Shown in pieces: positions 27,490-35,923 of a stretch of DNA of 64,000 nucleotides; positions within the stretch are counted from its first letter, which is position 1; every line of letters starts with the position of its first letter. The DNA is from Streptomyces sp. P9-A2. GTDB lineage: Bacteria; Actinomycetota; Actinomycetes; Streptomycetales; Streptomycetaceae. Below the pieces are notes generated by a model. The model ran no database searches and was not told where the DNA came from. It saw only the letters and a program-made list of their open reading frames with translations. The stretch spans positions 5,456,001-5,520,000 of the forward strand of contig NZ_JAZIFX010000001.1 of assembly GCF_036634175.1 (NCBI RefSeq). Reading direction: 5' to 3'. A program made the position numbers and the translations under genes.

Positions 27490-27747
27490 TCAGGCGGAGG
27501 CCTGACGGGCCCGGTTGCGGGCGGCGCGGCGCTTCATTGCGCGGCGCTCGTCCTCGCTGAGACCACCCCAGACGCCGGAGTCCTGACCGGACTCGAGTGC
27601 CCACTGAAGGCAGCTCTCGATCACCGGACAGCGACGGCAGACGGCCTTGGCTTCCTCGATCTGCAGCAGCGCAGGACCGGTGTTGCCGATGGGGAAGAAG
27701 AGCTCGGGGTCTTCCTCGCGGCAAACGGCGTTGTGACGCCAGTCCAT
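27490..27747 (-). CDS. wblE: WhiB-family iron-sulfur regulator WblE
   Basis: An 85-residue WhiB-like protein. The four cluster-binding cysteines are C9, C37, C40 and C46 (the last three in AVCRRCPVIESC). The G[VI]WGG motif (SGVWGGLSEDERR) and a basic tail (MKRRAARNRARQ) follow. WblE is the Streptomyces counterpart of M. tuberculosis WhiB1, a small [4Fe-4S] protein that responds to nitric oxide and binds the primary sigma factor. The ~320-bp upstream region is relatively AT-rich. Confidence 0.95.
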   Translation of the reverse strand: MDWRHNAVCREEDPELFFPIGNTGPALLQIEEAKAVCRRCPVIESCLQWALESGQDSGVWGGLSEDERRAMKRRAARNRARQASA

Positions 27748-28066
27748 GGCTGCTACCTCTCCTTGGTATGAACTACATGTGGCTTGTGAATGTGAACGCT
27801 TTCACGAATCCCTCAACAAGTGAAGGGCCGAACGCCAGGTTCCCTGGCGTGGTCCTTGGGATTGGAGAGGGGTTCCGGTGATCTGTGGAGGCCGGTGTTG
27901 CGGGCCGTCCCGATCGCCATGTAGAGACTCGCAAACCTCGGCGGCGGATACAACCCCTTCCGGAAAGTTTTTTTTGATTCATCGGTGTCGACTAGGTCAC
28001 AGCCGTACTTCCATGGGGTGGATCCTGGCCTAAACGTTCGAGTGAAAGGACTTTAGCGTTTTCCGC
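27748..28066 (-). other. wblE promoter region
   Basis: A 319-bp non-coding stretch, noticeably richer in A/T than its surroundings. It contains an imperfect dyad, GTGAACGCTTTCAC, about 30-45 bp before the gene and a run of eight T's near 27968. These look like regulatory DNA for wblE, but I cannot assign a binding protein. I see no gene here. Confidence 0.5.
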
Positions 28067-29035
28067 TCACACAATCACACGCAGTGCGCGGCGAACGCCT
28101 GTGAACGTCACGCTGGTTCGCAGTCCGAGGTGGTCACCGTCCATCTGGAGGGGCAGTGGCACCTTCGAATGCAAGGTGAACTGGGTCAGATCGTGCCTCG
28201 CGGTCACATGTCTGCCCCGGGGTCCGCGCTCGGGGGACGAAGTGAGCAACTGGGTGCCATACCGGGCAAGGGCGGAGGCGGACAGCCGCTTCAGACCGAA
28301 GATGTCGAGGCCGGTATCGAACGAGGCCTTAGGTGACGCGTAGATCGGGCGATTGCCGAGAAACGTCCACGGGGAAGCGTTCGAAACTATGGAGAGCGCC
28401 AGATCCCTGACCGGGTCCTCGCCCGGCTGCTCGAGCGTTATCACGCCGTGCAGGCGGTGCGGCTCACCGATCAGCTGACGCGCGACCTGGCGCATGTACA
28501 GAGCGTGAGTGGACTTCTTGCCGCGCTCCCGGTGCTGTTCCACCCGGCCGACCACCCCGGCGTCGAAGCCCAGCCCCGCGTTGAAGGTGAACCAACGGGG
28601 TGGCACGCCTTCGTCGTCCGTTCCCGGTGTGCCCGACGTCAGGCCCAGGCCGACGGTGCGTTCGCGGCCCTCGCGCAGGGCGTCCAGCAGGGCACCGGTG
28701 GCCTCCACGGGGTGGTTGGGCAGGTCCAGAGCGCGGGCGAAGACATTGGTGGAGCCGCCGGGGACCACGGCGAGACCGGGCAGGTGCTCCGGGTCGGGGC
28801 CGGCGTGCAGCAGGCCGTTGACGACCTCGTTGACCGTGCCGTCGCCACCGAGAGCCACCACCAGGTCGATGTCGTCGCTCTCCGCCGCCTGCCGGCCCAG
28901 GTCGCGCGCGTGGCCGCGGTACTCGGTGGTGACCGCCTCCAGCTTCATCTCGCTGGCGAGGGCGTGGATCAGCACATCGCGCGTGCGCGCACTTGTGGTG
29001 GTTGCCGCCGGATTGACCACGAGAAGTGCACGCAT
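28067..29035 (-). CDS. Diacylglycerol kinase catalytic-domain (YegS/DgkB-like) lipid kinase
   Basis: A 322-residue member of the diacylglycerol/sphingosine kinase fold. The nucleotide-binding loop is VVALGGDGTVNEVVNGL, and the second conserved motif is VVPGGSTNVFARALDL. The catalytic aspartate region is likely LQMDGDHLG near the C-terminus. In actinobacteria such enzymes phosphorylate diacylglycerol for phospholipid turnover or related lipids; the precise substrate is not readable. Start taken as the ATG at 29035 (MRALLVVNPAAT), which fits the family N-terminus although the ribosome site is weak. Confidence 0.88.
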   Translation of the reverse strand: MRALLVVNPAATTTSARTRDVLIHALASEMKLEAVTTEYRGHARDLGRQAAESDDIDLVVALGGDGTVNEVVNGLLHAGPDPEHLPGLAVVPGGSTNVFARALDLPNHPVEATGALLDALREGRERTVGLGLTSGTPGTDDEGVPPRWFTFNAGLGFDAGVVGRVEQHRERGKKSTHALYMRQVARQLIGEPHRLHGVITLEQPGEDPVRDLALSIVSNASPWTFLGNRPIYASPKASFDTGLDIFGLKRLSASALARYGTQLLTSSPERGPRGRHVTARHDLTQFTLHSKVPLPLQMDGDHLGLRTSVTFTGVRRALRVIV

Positions 29036-29251
29036 GCGTTGCAGAGTACCTACTGAGTGGTACCGGGGCCCAGGCCGAGGTGAGGTCGGGAGCGGGGACA
29101 GGGCGGACCCGGAGACGCGATCAGCGACGGGTCCGGGACGAACCAGGACAGGGCCGGGGGGACCGGAGGCGGAGTCAGGGGCGGCGCACGGACGGAGGAG
29201 GGGCGTGAACCTCGGCACAGGGGCGCGCGAGGCGAGGGCTACCCTTCAGGG

Positions 29252-29695
29252 GTGAGCAGCGAGCAGACCCCCACCACCGCCCCGGCCCCCGCCGGCCCCC
29301 GCCCGCGCCGCCTGACGTACGCCGCGGGGCTCGCCGCCCTGGAAGGGCTGGCTCTGCTGATCGGCGGGGTCTGGATGCTGGTCTTCGGGCTCACGGGAGA
29401 ACCGGACGGCCGGCAGCAGGCCGTCACCGGCGGAGTGACGCTCGCGGCCCTCGCCCTGCTGCCGCTGCTCGCCGCGCGCGGGCTGCTCGGCCGCCGCGGC
29501 TGGAGCCGCGGCCCGGCCGTCATCACCCAACTCCTGGCCCTGCCGGTGGCCTACAACCTGCTGCAGTCCGACAGCGTGGCCATCCCGGCGGGGATCGTGC
29601 TCGCGGTGGTGGCCGTCACGGCCCTGGTCCTGCTGCTGAATCCCGAGACGACCCGGGCCCTCGGTATCCGGGGACCCGGGAACGCCGAGAAGTAA
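29252..29695 (+). CDS. Small four-helix membrane protein, unknown
   Basis: A 147-residue protein with a Pro/Ala-rich cytoplasmic N-terminus and about four hydrophobic helices (ALEGLALLIGGVWMLVFGL, VTLAALALLPLLAARGLL, VITQLLALPVAYNLL, AGIVLAVVAVTALVLLL). It starts at GTG 29252, diverging from the lipid kinase gene. It is conserved in type among Streptomyces, but no function is suggested by sequence. Converges on sigH. Confidence 0.7.
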   Translation: MSSEQTPTTAPAPAGPRPRRLTYAAGLAALEGLALLIGGVWMLVFGLTGEPDGRQQAVTGGVTLAALALLPLLAARGLLGRRGWSRGPAVITQLLALPVAYNLLQSDSVAIPAGIVLAVVAVTALVLLLNPETTRALGIRGPGNAEK

Positions 29696-29744
29696 CGCCC
29701 CACGACCCGGGGCACGGTCCACGGCCCGGGCCGCCTTTCGGGAC

Positions 29745-30893
29745 TCACTCCTCCACGAGCAGCTTCTCCCGCAACTGGGCCAGTGTGCGGGCCAGCAGCC
29801 GGGAGACGTGCATCTGGGAGATGCCCACCTCCTGGGCGATCTGCGACTGGGTCATGTTGCCGAAGAAGCGCAGCAGCAGAATCCGCTTCTCGCGCGGAGG
29901 CAGGTCCTCGAGCAGCGGCTTCAGCGACTCGCGGTACTCCACCCCCTCCAGCGCCTCGTCCTCCGAGCCCAGGGTGTCCGCGACCGCCGGGGACTCGTCG
30001 TCGGTGTCGGGAACGTCCAGGGACAGCGTGGAGTACGCGTTGGCGGACTCCAGGCCTTCCAGGACCTCCTCCTCGGAGATCGCCAGCTTCTCGGCGAGTT
30101 CGTGGACCGTGGGGGAGCGGCCGTGCTGCTGCGAGAGCTCGGCCGTCGCCGTCGTCAGCGCCAGCCGCAGCTCCTGCAGCCTGCGGGGGACGCGCACCGC
30201 CCAGCCCTTGTCGCGGAAGTGCCGTTTGATCTCGCCGACGACCGTCGGGGTCGCGTACGTCGAGAACTCCACGCCACGGTCCGGGTCGAAGCGGTCGACC
30301 GACTTGATCAGGCCGATGGTGGCGACCTGGGTGAGGTCGTCCAGCGGCTCCCCGCGGTTGCGGAAGCGGCGCGCGAGATGCTCGACGAGCGGCAGATGCA
30401 TGCGGACCAGCCGGTTGCGCAGCTCCGCGTACTCCGCAGTGCCGTCCTGCAGCGTGCGCAGCTCGAGGAACAAGGCACGCGCCCCGCTGCGGTCCTGCGG
30501 GTCGCGCTGCGCGCCGTGCGTGCCCGGGGAGTCCGGCGTGCGCCGGGCGCCCTGTGCGCCCGGCGCACGCGGCACCTCGCCCTCGGCGTGTCGCTCGTGC
30601 TCGTTCATCGTCCCGCCCGTCGTCCTTCCCCGAGCGCTCGCCTCGTCCCCCGCCGCAGGCTCCGCACGCGCCCGGTCTCTCCCGTGGCCGGGGGAGGCAC
30701 CGGGCCTGCTCCGCGCGGCGGCGTCGTGCTGCCCGCCGTCCGGAGCACCGGCCACCGCGGAGTCGTCCTCCGGATGCGGCCGGGCCTGTTCCGGGATGGC
30801 GTCGATGCCGTCGATGCCATCCGGAATCCGCTCGGCCGGCAGCTCGCGCGTGCCGCGTTCTTCGTCCCGCACCGGCCCGTCCTCGTTCCTCAC
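29745..30893 (-). CDS. sigH: SigB/SigF-type stress sigma factor SigH
   Basis: A group-3 sigma factor of 382 residues from the GTG at 30893. Region 2 is seen in LTQVATIGLIKSVDRFDPDR and FSTYATPTVVGEIKRHFRDK, region 3 in RSPTVHELAEKLAISEEEV, region 4 in GNMTQSQIAQEVGISQMHVS. The first ~95 residues are disordered and Pro/Glu/Asp-rich. An in-frame ATG at 30608 would give a 287-residue form; S. coelicolor SigH is known to be made in several sizes, so both starts may be used. GTGA overlap couples it to the anti-sigma gene upstream. Role: osmotic stress and aerial-hypha septation. Confidence 0.9.
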   Translation of the reverse strand: MRNEDGPVRDEERGTRELPAERIPDGIDGIDAIPEQARPHPEDDSAVAGAPDGGQHDAAARSRPGASPGHGRDRARAEPAAGDEASARGRTTGGTMNEHERHAEGEVPRAPGAQGARRTPDSPGTHGAQRDPQDRSGARALFLELRTLQDGTAEYAELRNRLVRMHLPLVEHLARRFRNRGEPLDDLTQVATIGLIKSVDRFDPDRGVEFSTYATPTVVGEIKRHFRDKGWAVRVPRRLQELRLALTTATAELSQQHGRSPTVHELAEKLAISEEEVLEGLESANAYSTLSLDVPDTDDESPAVADTLGSEDEALEGVEYRESLKPLLEDLPPREKRILLLRFFGNMTQSQIAQEVGISQMHVSRLLARTLAQLREKLLVEE

Positions 30894-31303
30894 GCCGGCC
30901 CGGGTCCCGCGCCGCGCTGTTTGTAGAGGCTGATCGAAACGGTTTTGTCCTCGTCCACGGCGGAGGAGACCTTGCCCGCGAGAGCGGACAGCACGGTCCA
31001 CGCGAAGGTGTCACGCGCAGGGGCGTGGCCGTCCGTGGTGGGCGCCGAGACGGTGACCTCGAGCGAGTCGTCGACGAGGCGGAAGAAACAACTGAGCACC
31101 GAACCCGGCACGGCCTGCTGAAGCAGGATCGCGCAGGCCTCGTCGACCGCGATGCGCAGGTCCTCGATCTCGTCGAGGGTGAAGTCCAAACGGGCCGCGA
31201 GGCCGGCCGTGGCCGTACGCAGCACCGACAGGTAGGCACCCGCGGCCGGCAGCCGGACTTCCACGAAGTCCTGGGTCGCGGGCTCGCCTGCGATCTGGGA
31301 CAC
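30890..31303 (-). CDS. rshA: Anti-sigma factor of SigH (RshA/PrsH), HATPase_c_2 kinase
   Basis: A 137-residue SpoIIAB/RsbW-like protein that would bind and silence SigH. The N-box region reads DLRIAVDEACAILLQ, with Asp in place of the usual Asn of ATP-binding kinases. The glycine-rich G box typical of the family is not evident; the C-terminal half is SVLSCFFRLVDDSLEVTV and ALAGKVSSAVDEDK. It may therefore bind nucleotide weakly or not at all. The start is GTG 31303 after GGAGGTGAG; an upstream TTG adds four residues. First gene of the sigH operon. Confidence 0.85.
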   Translation of the reverse strand: MSQIAGEPATQDFVEVRLPAAGAYLSVLRTATAGLAARLDFTLDEIEDLRIAVDEACAILLQQAVPGSVLSCFFRLVDDSLEVTVSAPTTDGHAPARDTFAWTVLSALAGKVSSAVDEDKTVSISLYKQRGAGPGPA

Positions 31304-31603
31304 CCTCACCTCCAAGGTGGTACAAGCGTTCAGGATCGGGGTCGCCCCCGGATAACGCGATACGTGGTTCAGCGGTGACGCTACCGCGCTCCGGATGGTC
31401 CTGTCCCCGGGACCCCGACCCGACGTGATTACCCATAGTAAATCTATGGATACGTTCCGTGGCTAGGGGTCTGCGGGCCCGAGTGGGAAGAGCGCGCCGG
31501 ATTGACGTACCCAGACGTCAGACGGTCGAACCGTCCGGTACCGGAGTCCTCTCGGGGACACATCGGAAGACGTCCGGAAGCCCTTGCCCGCAGGCTCGCC
31601 CGC

Positions 31604-32614
31604 TCACGGAAAAGGGCGCCCGGTGACGACGGCCGCGACCGTGCTCCCGCGCGGGAACGCGTTTTCCTCCGCCAGGACGACAAGGGCGTAAAGCAACTTG
31701 GCGACATAGACACGTTCGACGGGTACGCCGTGACGGTGCTCGAAGTCAACGGCGAACGCGTCGAGTTCCGGGGTGGTCCGGGCGTAGCCGCCGAAGTGGA
31801 AGCGGTCGTCCAGGCTCCAGTCGCCGCGCGGACCGCCGAACGCCTCGGCCTGCAGTCCCCGTATCCCGGCGGCCAGGAAGCCGCCCTTGAGCACCGGAAT
31901 GCCCAGCGCGCGCCCGTCCGGGCCGAGTCCGGAGGCCAGCCCGGCGAGCGTCCCGCCGGTGCCGCACGCCGTCGCGACCACGTCCGCCCGGCCGGCCAGT
32001 TCCTCCCCGAGTGCCTGGCAGCCGCGCACGGCGAGGGCGTTGCTGCCGCCCTCGGGGACGACGTACGCGTCCTCGGCGCCCGCCTCGCGCAGTACGGCCG
32101 CGAGGGTCGCCGGCGCGGTCTTGCCGCGGTAGGTCGCCCGGTCGACGAAGTGCAGCCGCATGCCGTCGGCCACGCACCGGGCCAGCGAGGCGTTGAGGGG
32201 GCGGCCGACGAGTTCCTCGCCGCGCACCACGCCGACCGTGGGCAGCCCCAGCAGCCGTCCGGCGGCGGCGGTGGCCCGCAGATGGTTGGAATAGGCGCCG
32301 CCGAAGGTGAGCACCGTCCGTCCGGCTGCCGCCGACAGGTTCGGTGCGAGTTTGCGCCACTTGTTCCCGATCAGTTCCGGGTGGATCAGATCGTCCCGCT
32401 TCAGTAGCAGCCGGACCCCGCGTCGCTCGAACCGTTCGTCCACGAGGTCCTGCACCGGCGAGGGCAGCCGGGGGCGCAGACCCGCGAGACCTCCGTGACC
32501 GGCGGGGGCGGCGAAGATCGCGGAGGCCGGGACGGCGGAGGCCGCGGGATCGGGGGAGGGACGGGTGTCCGGCATCGGGCCGGTGTCGGGATCGGGGGTG
32601 TCCGGGCTGGTCAC
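31604..32614 (-). CDS. ACC deaminase / D-cysteine desulfhydrase family PLP enzyme
   Basis: A fold-type II PLP enzyme of about 336 residues. The cofactor lysine is in LIGNKWRKLAPNL, the substrate-binding FGGAYSNHLRATAAAGRLLG follows, and the phosphate loop is ACGTGGTLAGLASGL. This set marks the 1-aminocyclopropane-1-carboxylate deaminase/D-cysteine desulfhydrase group. Sequence alone does not decide between ACC and D-cysteine as substrate. The start is uncertain: GTG 32614 was chosen, with ATGs at 32575 and 32677 as alternatives, because the first ~50 residues are low-complexity Asp/Pro. The gene just upstream (32736-33209) is on the same strand. Confidence 0.8.
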   Translation of the reverse strand: MTSPDTPDPDTGPMPDTRPSPDPAASAVPASAIFAAPAGHGGLAGLRPRLPSPVQDLVDERFERRGVRLLLKRDDLIHPELIGNKWRKLAPNLSAAAGRTVLTFGGAYSNHLRATAAAGRLLGLPTVGVVRGEELVGRPLNASLARCVADGMRLHFVDRATYRGKTAPATLAAVLREAGAEDAYVVPEGGSNALAVRGCQALGEELAGRADVVATACGTGGTLAGLASGLGPDGRALGIPVLKGGFLAAGIRGLQAEAFGGPRGDWSLDDRFHFGGYARTTPELDAFAVDFEHRHGVPVERVYVAKLLYALVVLAEENAFPRGSTVAAVVTGRPFP

Positions 32615-32735
32615 GGGGTCATTGTCGCCCGGCGGGGGCGGTGGGTCGCCGAGCGGGTCGGACCGGGGAGCGAGCATGGCCGGATTTCGCCGTTGTCGAC
32701 CCGGGTCCGGGCGAACGCGTGGCCGATGTGCGCCG

Positions 32736-33209
32736 TCAGCCCGGACTGCCGCTCGGGGCCGGCGTGCCGGTGTCAGGGGGCCCGGCGGGTGCGGATTCAC
32801 CGGTGCCGGGGCGATGCCCGCGCCCTCGACGGCGGACGAGGCCGATCAGGGACGGGCCTCCCCCGAGGCACCACAGGGCGATCACCGGGTCGCAGATCGC
32901 GCAGCCCAGCGACGAGGTGTGGGCGAACGGGATGATGGGGTTGCCCTTGAGGTGGTGGACGACGTCCCACGCGGTGTGCAGCAGCCAGCCGATGCCGATG
33001 AACGTCCACGAGTCCAGGCCGCGGAACGCCATGTAGGTGATCAGCGCGGTGAAGGCGAACTCCCAGCCGCCCAGGCCGCCCCCGCTGAGGTAGGCGGCGC
33101 CCGCACCGGCGAGCATGACGGCGTTCAGGCGCCGCCGGTGCGGCTCGCGGACGAAGGACATCAGCAGTGCGTAGAGAACACCGATGACCACGGGGGCGAC
33201 GTACTGCAT
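32736..33209 (-). CDS. DUF6010-type small membrane protein
   Basis: A 157-residue protein with about four hydrophobic segments (VAPVVIGVLYALLMSF, LNAVMLAGAGAAYLSGG, FAFTALITYMAFRGL, WTFIGIGWLLHTAWDVVHHL). The WLLHTAWDVVHHLKGNPIIP stretch, with conserved Trp/His/Asp and a following DPVIALWCLGG, is the family signature I associate with DUF6010. The C-terminus is Pro/Gly-rich. Function unknown. Confidence 0.7.
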   Translation of the reverse strand: MQYVAPVVIGVLYALLMSFVREPHRRRLNAVMLAGAGAAYLSGGGLGGWEFAFTALITYMAFRGLDSWTFIGIGWLLHTAWDVVHHLKGNPIIPFAHTSSLGCAICDPVIALWCLGGGPSLIGLVRRRGRGHRPGTGESAPAGPPDTGTPAPSGSPG

Positions 33210-33330
33210 GGCGGGGCCTTTGCCTGGGAGGACGTGGGACGACTCACCACGCTAGAAGCGTGTGCGCCGCGTCCCCAGGGGGCCGGGCGACAGTTTCCGA
33301 CGGGTTGTCGCCGGTCCGGTCCCGGCCCTC

Positions 33331-33494
33331 CTCCTCCCGCACGCGTGTGGCCCGCGACGCCTTCTTCTTCGCCGTCGCCGCACCGCCCCTCCTCCCGCAC
33401 GCGTGTGGCCCGCGGATGCCCGTGCCGCCCGCGCTTTCACACCACGGCCTCCTCTTCACACCACGGTCTCCTCCCGCCCGCGTGTGGGCCCGCG
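33331..33494. repeat. Three spaced 26-bp direct repeats
   Basis: The unit CTCCTCCCGCACGCGTGTGG plus CCCGCG occurs at 33331-33356 and 33389-33414, and an imperfect copy (two changes plus one extra base) at 33468-33494. Two copies of TTCACACCACGGYCTCCTC lie between the second and third. They fill the gap between the endolysin-like gene and the DUF6010 gene. Spacings of 58 and 79 bp are irregular, so this is not a CRISPR. No gene is seen in the gap. Confidence 0.8.
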
Positions 33495-33498
33495 TGCG

Positions 33499-34089
33499 TC
33501 ACTTGAGCCGGTCGCGGATCCGCTCCCGCATCGACGCCATCGTGAATCCGCGCGGGTCCACCTTTCCGGGCTGCCACTCCAGGTGCCCGATCACCGACCG
33601 CTCGTTCCAGCCGTGGCGGCGGCAGACCGCGGCGGCGGCTCTCTCGATTGCCTCCAACTGCGCCGCGGGCCAGGGATCCTTCCCGTCGCCCAGGTTCTCG
33701 CACTCGAAGCCGTAGAAGTACCGGTTGCCGTCGGTGTTCTGCTCGTTGTCCGCGGGCAGCCCCTTCTCCGCGATCACCGCGCGCAGGACGTCGTCGTCGC
33801 CCAGGCCGGCGTGGTTGGCGCGACCGTAGCCGACGAGGTGAACCCTGCCGTCCTTGGTGATGACGCCGTGGCACAGAGGCCCCGGCAGGCCCGAGTAGCC
33901 CTTGCGGCACAGGTCCACGGTCCGGGCACTGCCCTGGGTGACCGTGTGGTGGATCATCACGCCGTGCACCGGCCCCCAGGGACCCTTGTGATTGCGGTTG
34001 TGATCGCGCCAGTCGCCGACCTGGACGACCGTGAGACCCTCCGCCTTCAGAGTGCTCAGGAACGCGCTCGCGGACATGGGTGGGGCCAT
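33499..34089 (-). CDS. N-acetylmuramoyl-L-alanine amidase (Amidase_2/PGRP), endolysin-like
   Basis: A 196-residue zinc amidase domain that would cut the lactyl-peptide bond of peptidoglycan. Zinc and catalytic motifs: GVMIHHTVTQG, GRANHAGLGDD, NRYFYGFECENLG, and SVIGHLEWQPGKVDP. It has no signal peptide, so it resembles a phage endolysin, or is exported otherwise. The ATG at 34089 is preceded by GGAGG at 8 nt. It is divergent from the encapsulin gene. A phage origin is possible, but no other phage genes are nearby. Confidence 0.85.
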   Translation of the reverse strand: MAPPMSASAFLSTLKAEGLTVVQVGDWRDHNRNHKGPWGPVHGVMIHHTVTQGSARTVDLCRKGYSGLPGPLCHGVITKDGRVHLVGYGRANHAGLGDDDVLRAVIAEKGLPADNEQNTDGNRYFYGFECENLGDGKDPWPAAQLEAIERAAAAVCRRHGWNERSVIGHLEWQPGKVDPRGFTMASMRERIRDRLK

Positions 34090-34385
34090 GAGCCGCGCCT
34101 CCTTCTCGCAGCGCGACGGCTACCGGTCGCAGCCGCCTCGTACCGGTGCTTGTACCTAAACGGAGCGAACGCAACCAATCGTTCGGTCCCTGTGCGAGCC
34201 GATCCGGACAATGTTCGGCCACGGGAGCGCCACTGAACGGAATCCCCATGAATGCCCACACAGGCGAAGATCCATTCCCGCTCATTCGGGTAATACCGCG
34301 GGCACGTTCCGTGAGGAAAGCTTTGTCGCGGAGACCGACGCCCGGCACGGATGGGCGCCGGTCACAACTGGGAGGGCAATTCTTT

Positions 34386-35792
34386 ATGTCGGTAGGCGAA
34401 GAGGTCCGCACCGAGCAGACCCGGCAGCAGCAGAGCCTCGGCACGGCCGCGGCGCGGAACCTGGCCACCACCACCAAGTCCGTACCGCAGATGCAGGAGA
34501 TCAGCTCGCGCTGGCTGCTGCGCATGCTGCCCTGGGCGGACGTGCAGGGCGGGACGTACCGGGTGAACCGTCGGTTGACGTACGCCGTCGGCGACGGACG
34601 CGTGACGTTCGTGAAGACCGGAGACCGCGTCGAGGTCATCCCGGCCGAGCTGGGCGAGCTGCCGGCCCTGCGGTCGTACGAGGACGAGGAGGTGCTCTCG
34701 GAGCTGGCCGCCCGCTGCCGGCAGCGGGAGATCGAGGCCGGCCAGGTGATCGCCCCGTTCGGCAGCCCGGCCGACGAAGTGTTCCTGCTGGCACACGGCC
34801 GGGTCGAGAAGGTGGGGACCGGCCCCTACGGCGACGACGAATCCCTCGGAGTCCTCGCCGACGGCGCCTACTTCGGCGACCAGGCGCTGCTGGACGAGGG
34901 CGCCATCTGGGAATACACCACCCGCACCCTGACCGCCTGCACCGTGCTCGTGCTGCCGCGTGACGCCGTCGAGCAGGTCGCCGAGCGGTCCGAGACCCTG
35001 CGCGGGCACCTCCAGCAGCAGCGCTCCATCCCCAGCCAACGCACCAACAAGTACGGCGAGAAGGAGATCGACCTCGCGGCCGACCACAGCGGAGAGCCGG
35101 ACATCCCGCACACCTTCGTCGACTACGAGGCCCGGCCCCGCGAGTACGAACTGAGCGTCGCCCAGACCGTGCTGCGCATCCACTCACGCGTGGCCGACCT
35201 CTACAACCAGCCCATGAACCAGACGGAGCAGCAGATCAGGCTGACCGTCGAGGCGTTGAAGGAGCGCCAGGAGCACGAACTCGTCAACAACCGGAGTTTC
35301 GGCCTGCTGCACAACTGCGAGTACGACCAGCGGATCCAGCCGCACGACGGCGTACCCGCCCCCGACGACCTGGACGAACTGCTCAGCAGGCGGCGCGGCA
35401 CCAAGCTGCTCCTCGCCCATCCGCGCGCGATCTCCGCCATCGGCCGCGAACTCAACAAACGGGGACTGGTCCCGGAGACCATCGACATGGCCGGCAACCG
35501 CATCCCCACCTGGCGGGGAGTGCCCATCTTCCCGTGCAACAAGATCCCGGTCACCGAAGAGCGTACGACCTCCATCATCGCCCTGCGCACCGGCGAGGAG
35601 GAGCAGGGCGTCATCGGCCTGCGGGCCTCCGGCATCCCCGACGAGATCGAGCCGAGCCTCTCCGTGCGGTTCATGGGCATCAACGAACAGGCCATCATCA
35701 AATACCTGGTCACGGCCTACTACTCGGCCGCGGTCCTGGTGCCGGACGCGCTCGGCGTCCTGGAGAACGTCGAGATCGGCCGCTGGCGGTGA
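34386..35792 (+). CDS. eshB: Family 2B encapsulin shell protein with cNMP-binding-like domain (EshA/EshB type)
   Basis: A 468-residue protein; S. griseus EshA is 471. The HK97-type shell fold is split: N-arm and first shell part at residues 1-95 ([20 protein letters not shown]), a cyclic-nucleotide-binding-like insert at about 95-215 ([20 protein letters not shown], then [20 protein letters not shown]), and the remaining shell domains from about 235 to the end ([20 protein letters not shown] through [17 protein letters not shown]). The phosphate cassette has FGD rather than FGE and lacks the usual Arg-Ser/Thr-Ala. The family self-assembles into compartments that enclose terpene-related enzymes. 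RBS GGGAGGG. A polyprenyl synthase follows, its probable cargo. Confidence 0.92.
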   Translation: MSVGEEVRTEQTRQQQSLGTAAARNLATTTKSVPQMQEISSRWLLRMLPWADVQGGTYRVNRRLTYAVGDGRVTFVKTGDRVEVIPAELGELPALRSYEDEEVLSELAARCRQREIEAGQVIAPFGSPADEVFLLAHGRVEKVGTGPYGDDESLGVLADGAYFGDQALLDEGAIWEYTTRTLTACTVLVLPRDAVEQVAERSETLRGHLQQQRSIPSQRTNKYGEKEIDLAADHSGEPDIPHTFVDYEARPREYELSVAQTVLRIHSRVADLYNQPMNQTEQQIRLTVEALKERQEHELVNNRSFGLLHNCEYDQRIQPHDGVPAPDDLDELLSRRRGTKLLLAHPRAISAIGRELNKRGLVPETIDMAGNRIPTWRGVPIFPCNKIPVTEERTTSIIALRTGEEEQGVIGLRASGIPDEIEPSLSVRFMGINEQAIIKYLVTAYYSAAVLVPDALGVLENVEIGRWR

Positions 35793-35820
35793 CCTCCAGG
35801 GATCTCTCGGCTCGCACGCC

Positions 35821-35848
35821 GTGTCCCCGCCCGTCCGGGCGGGGACAC
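35821..35848 (+). promoter_or_regulatory. Hairpin between the encapsulin and cargo genes
   Basis: GTGTCCCCGCCCG pairs perfectly with CGGGCGGGGACAC across a 2-nt centre, 28 nt after the shell stop and 76 nt before the prenyl synthase start. No T-run follows. It may attenuate or stabilise the message so that shell is made in excess of cargo. Confidence 0.7.
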
Positions 35849-35923
35849 CCCGGGGGTACACGCGCGACGCCGGCGGAAGCGCCACCTCCGGTCATCCTCC
35901 GAGACGCGTCCAGAGGTGAGTTC

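Noticed and set aside
33331..33494. CRISPR-like appearance of three repeats
   Set aside because: Only three copies, unequal spacing, no uniform spacers and no cas genes in the window.
33499..34089. Prophage suggested by the endolysin-like amidase
   Set aside because: No integrase, capsid, tail or holin genes nearby; the HK97-fold protein next door is a host encapsulin, not a phage capsid operon.
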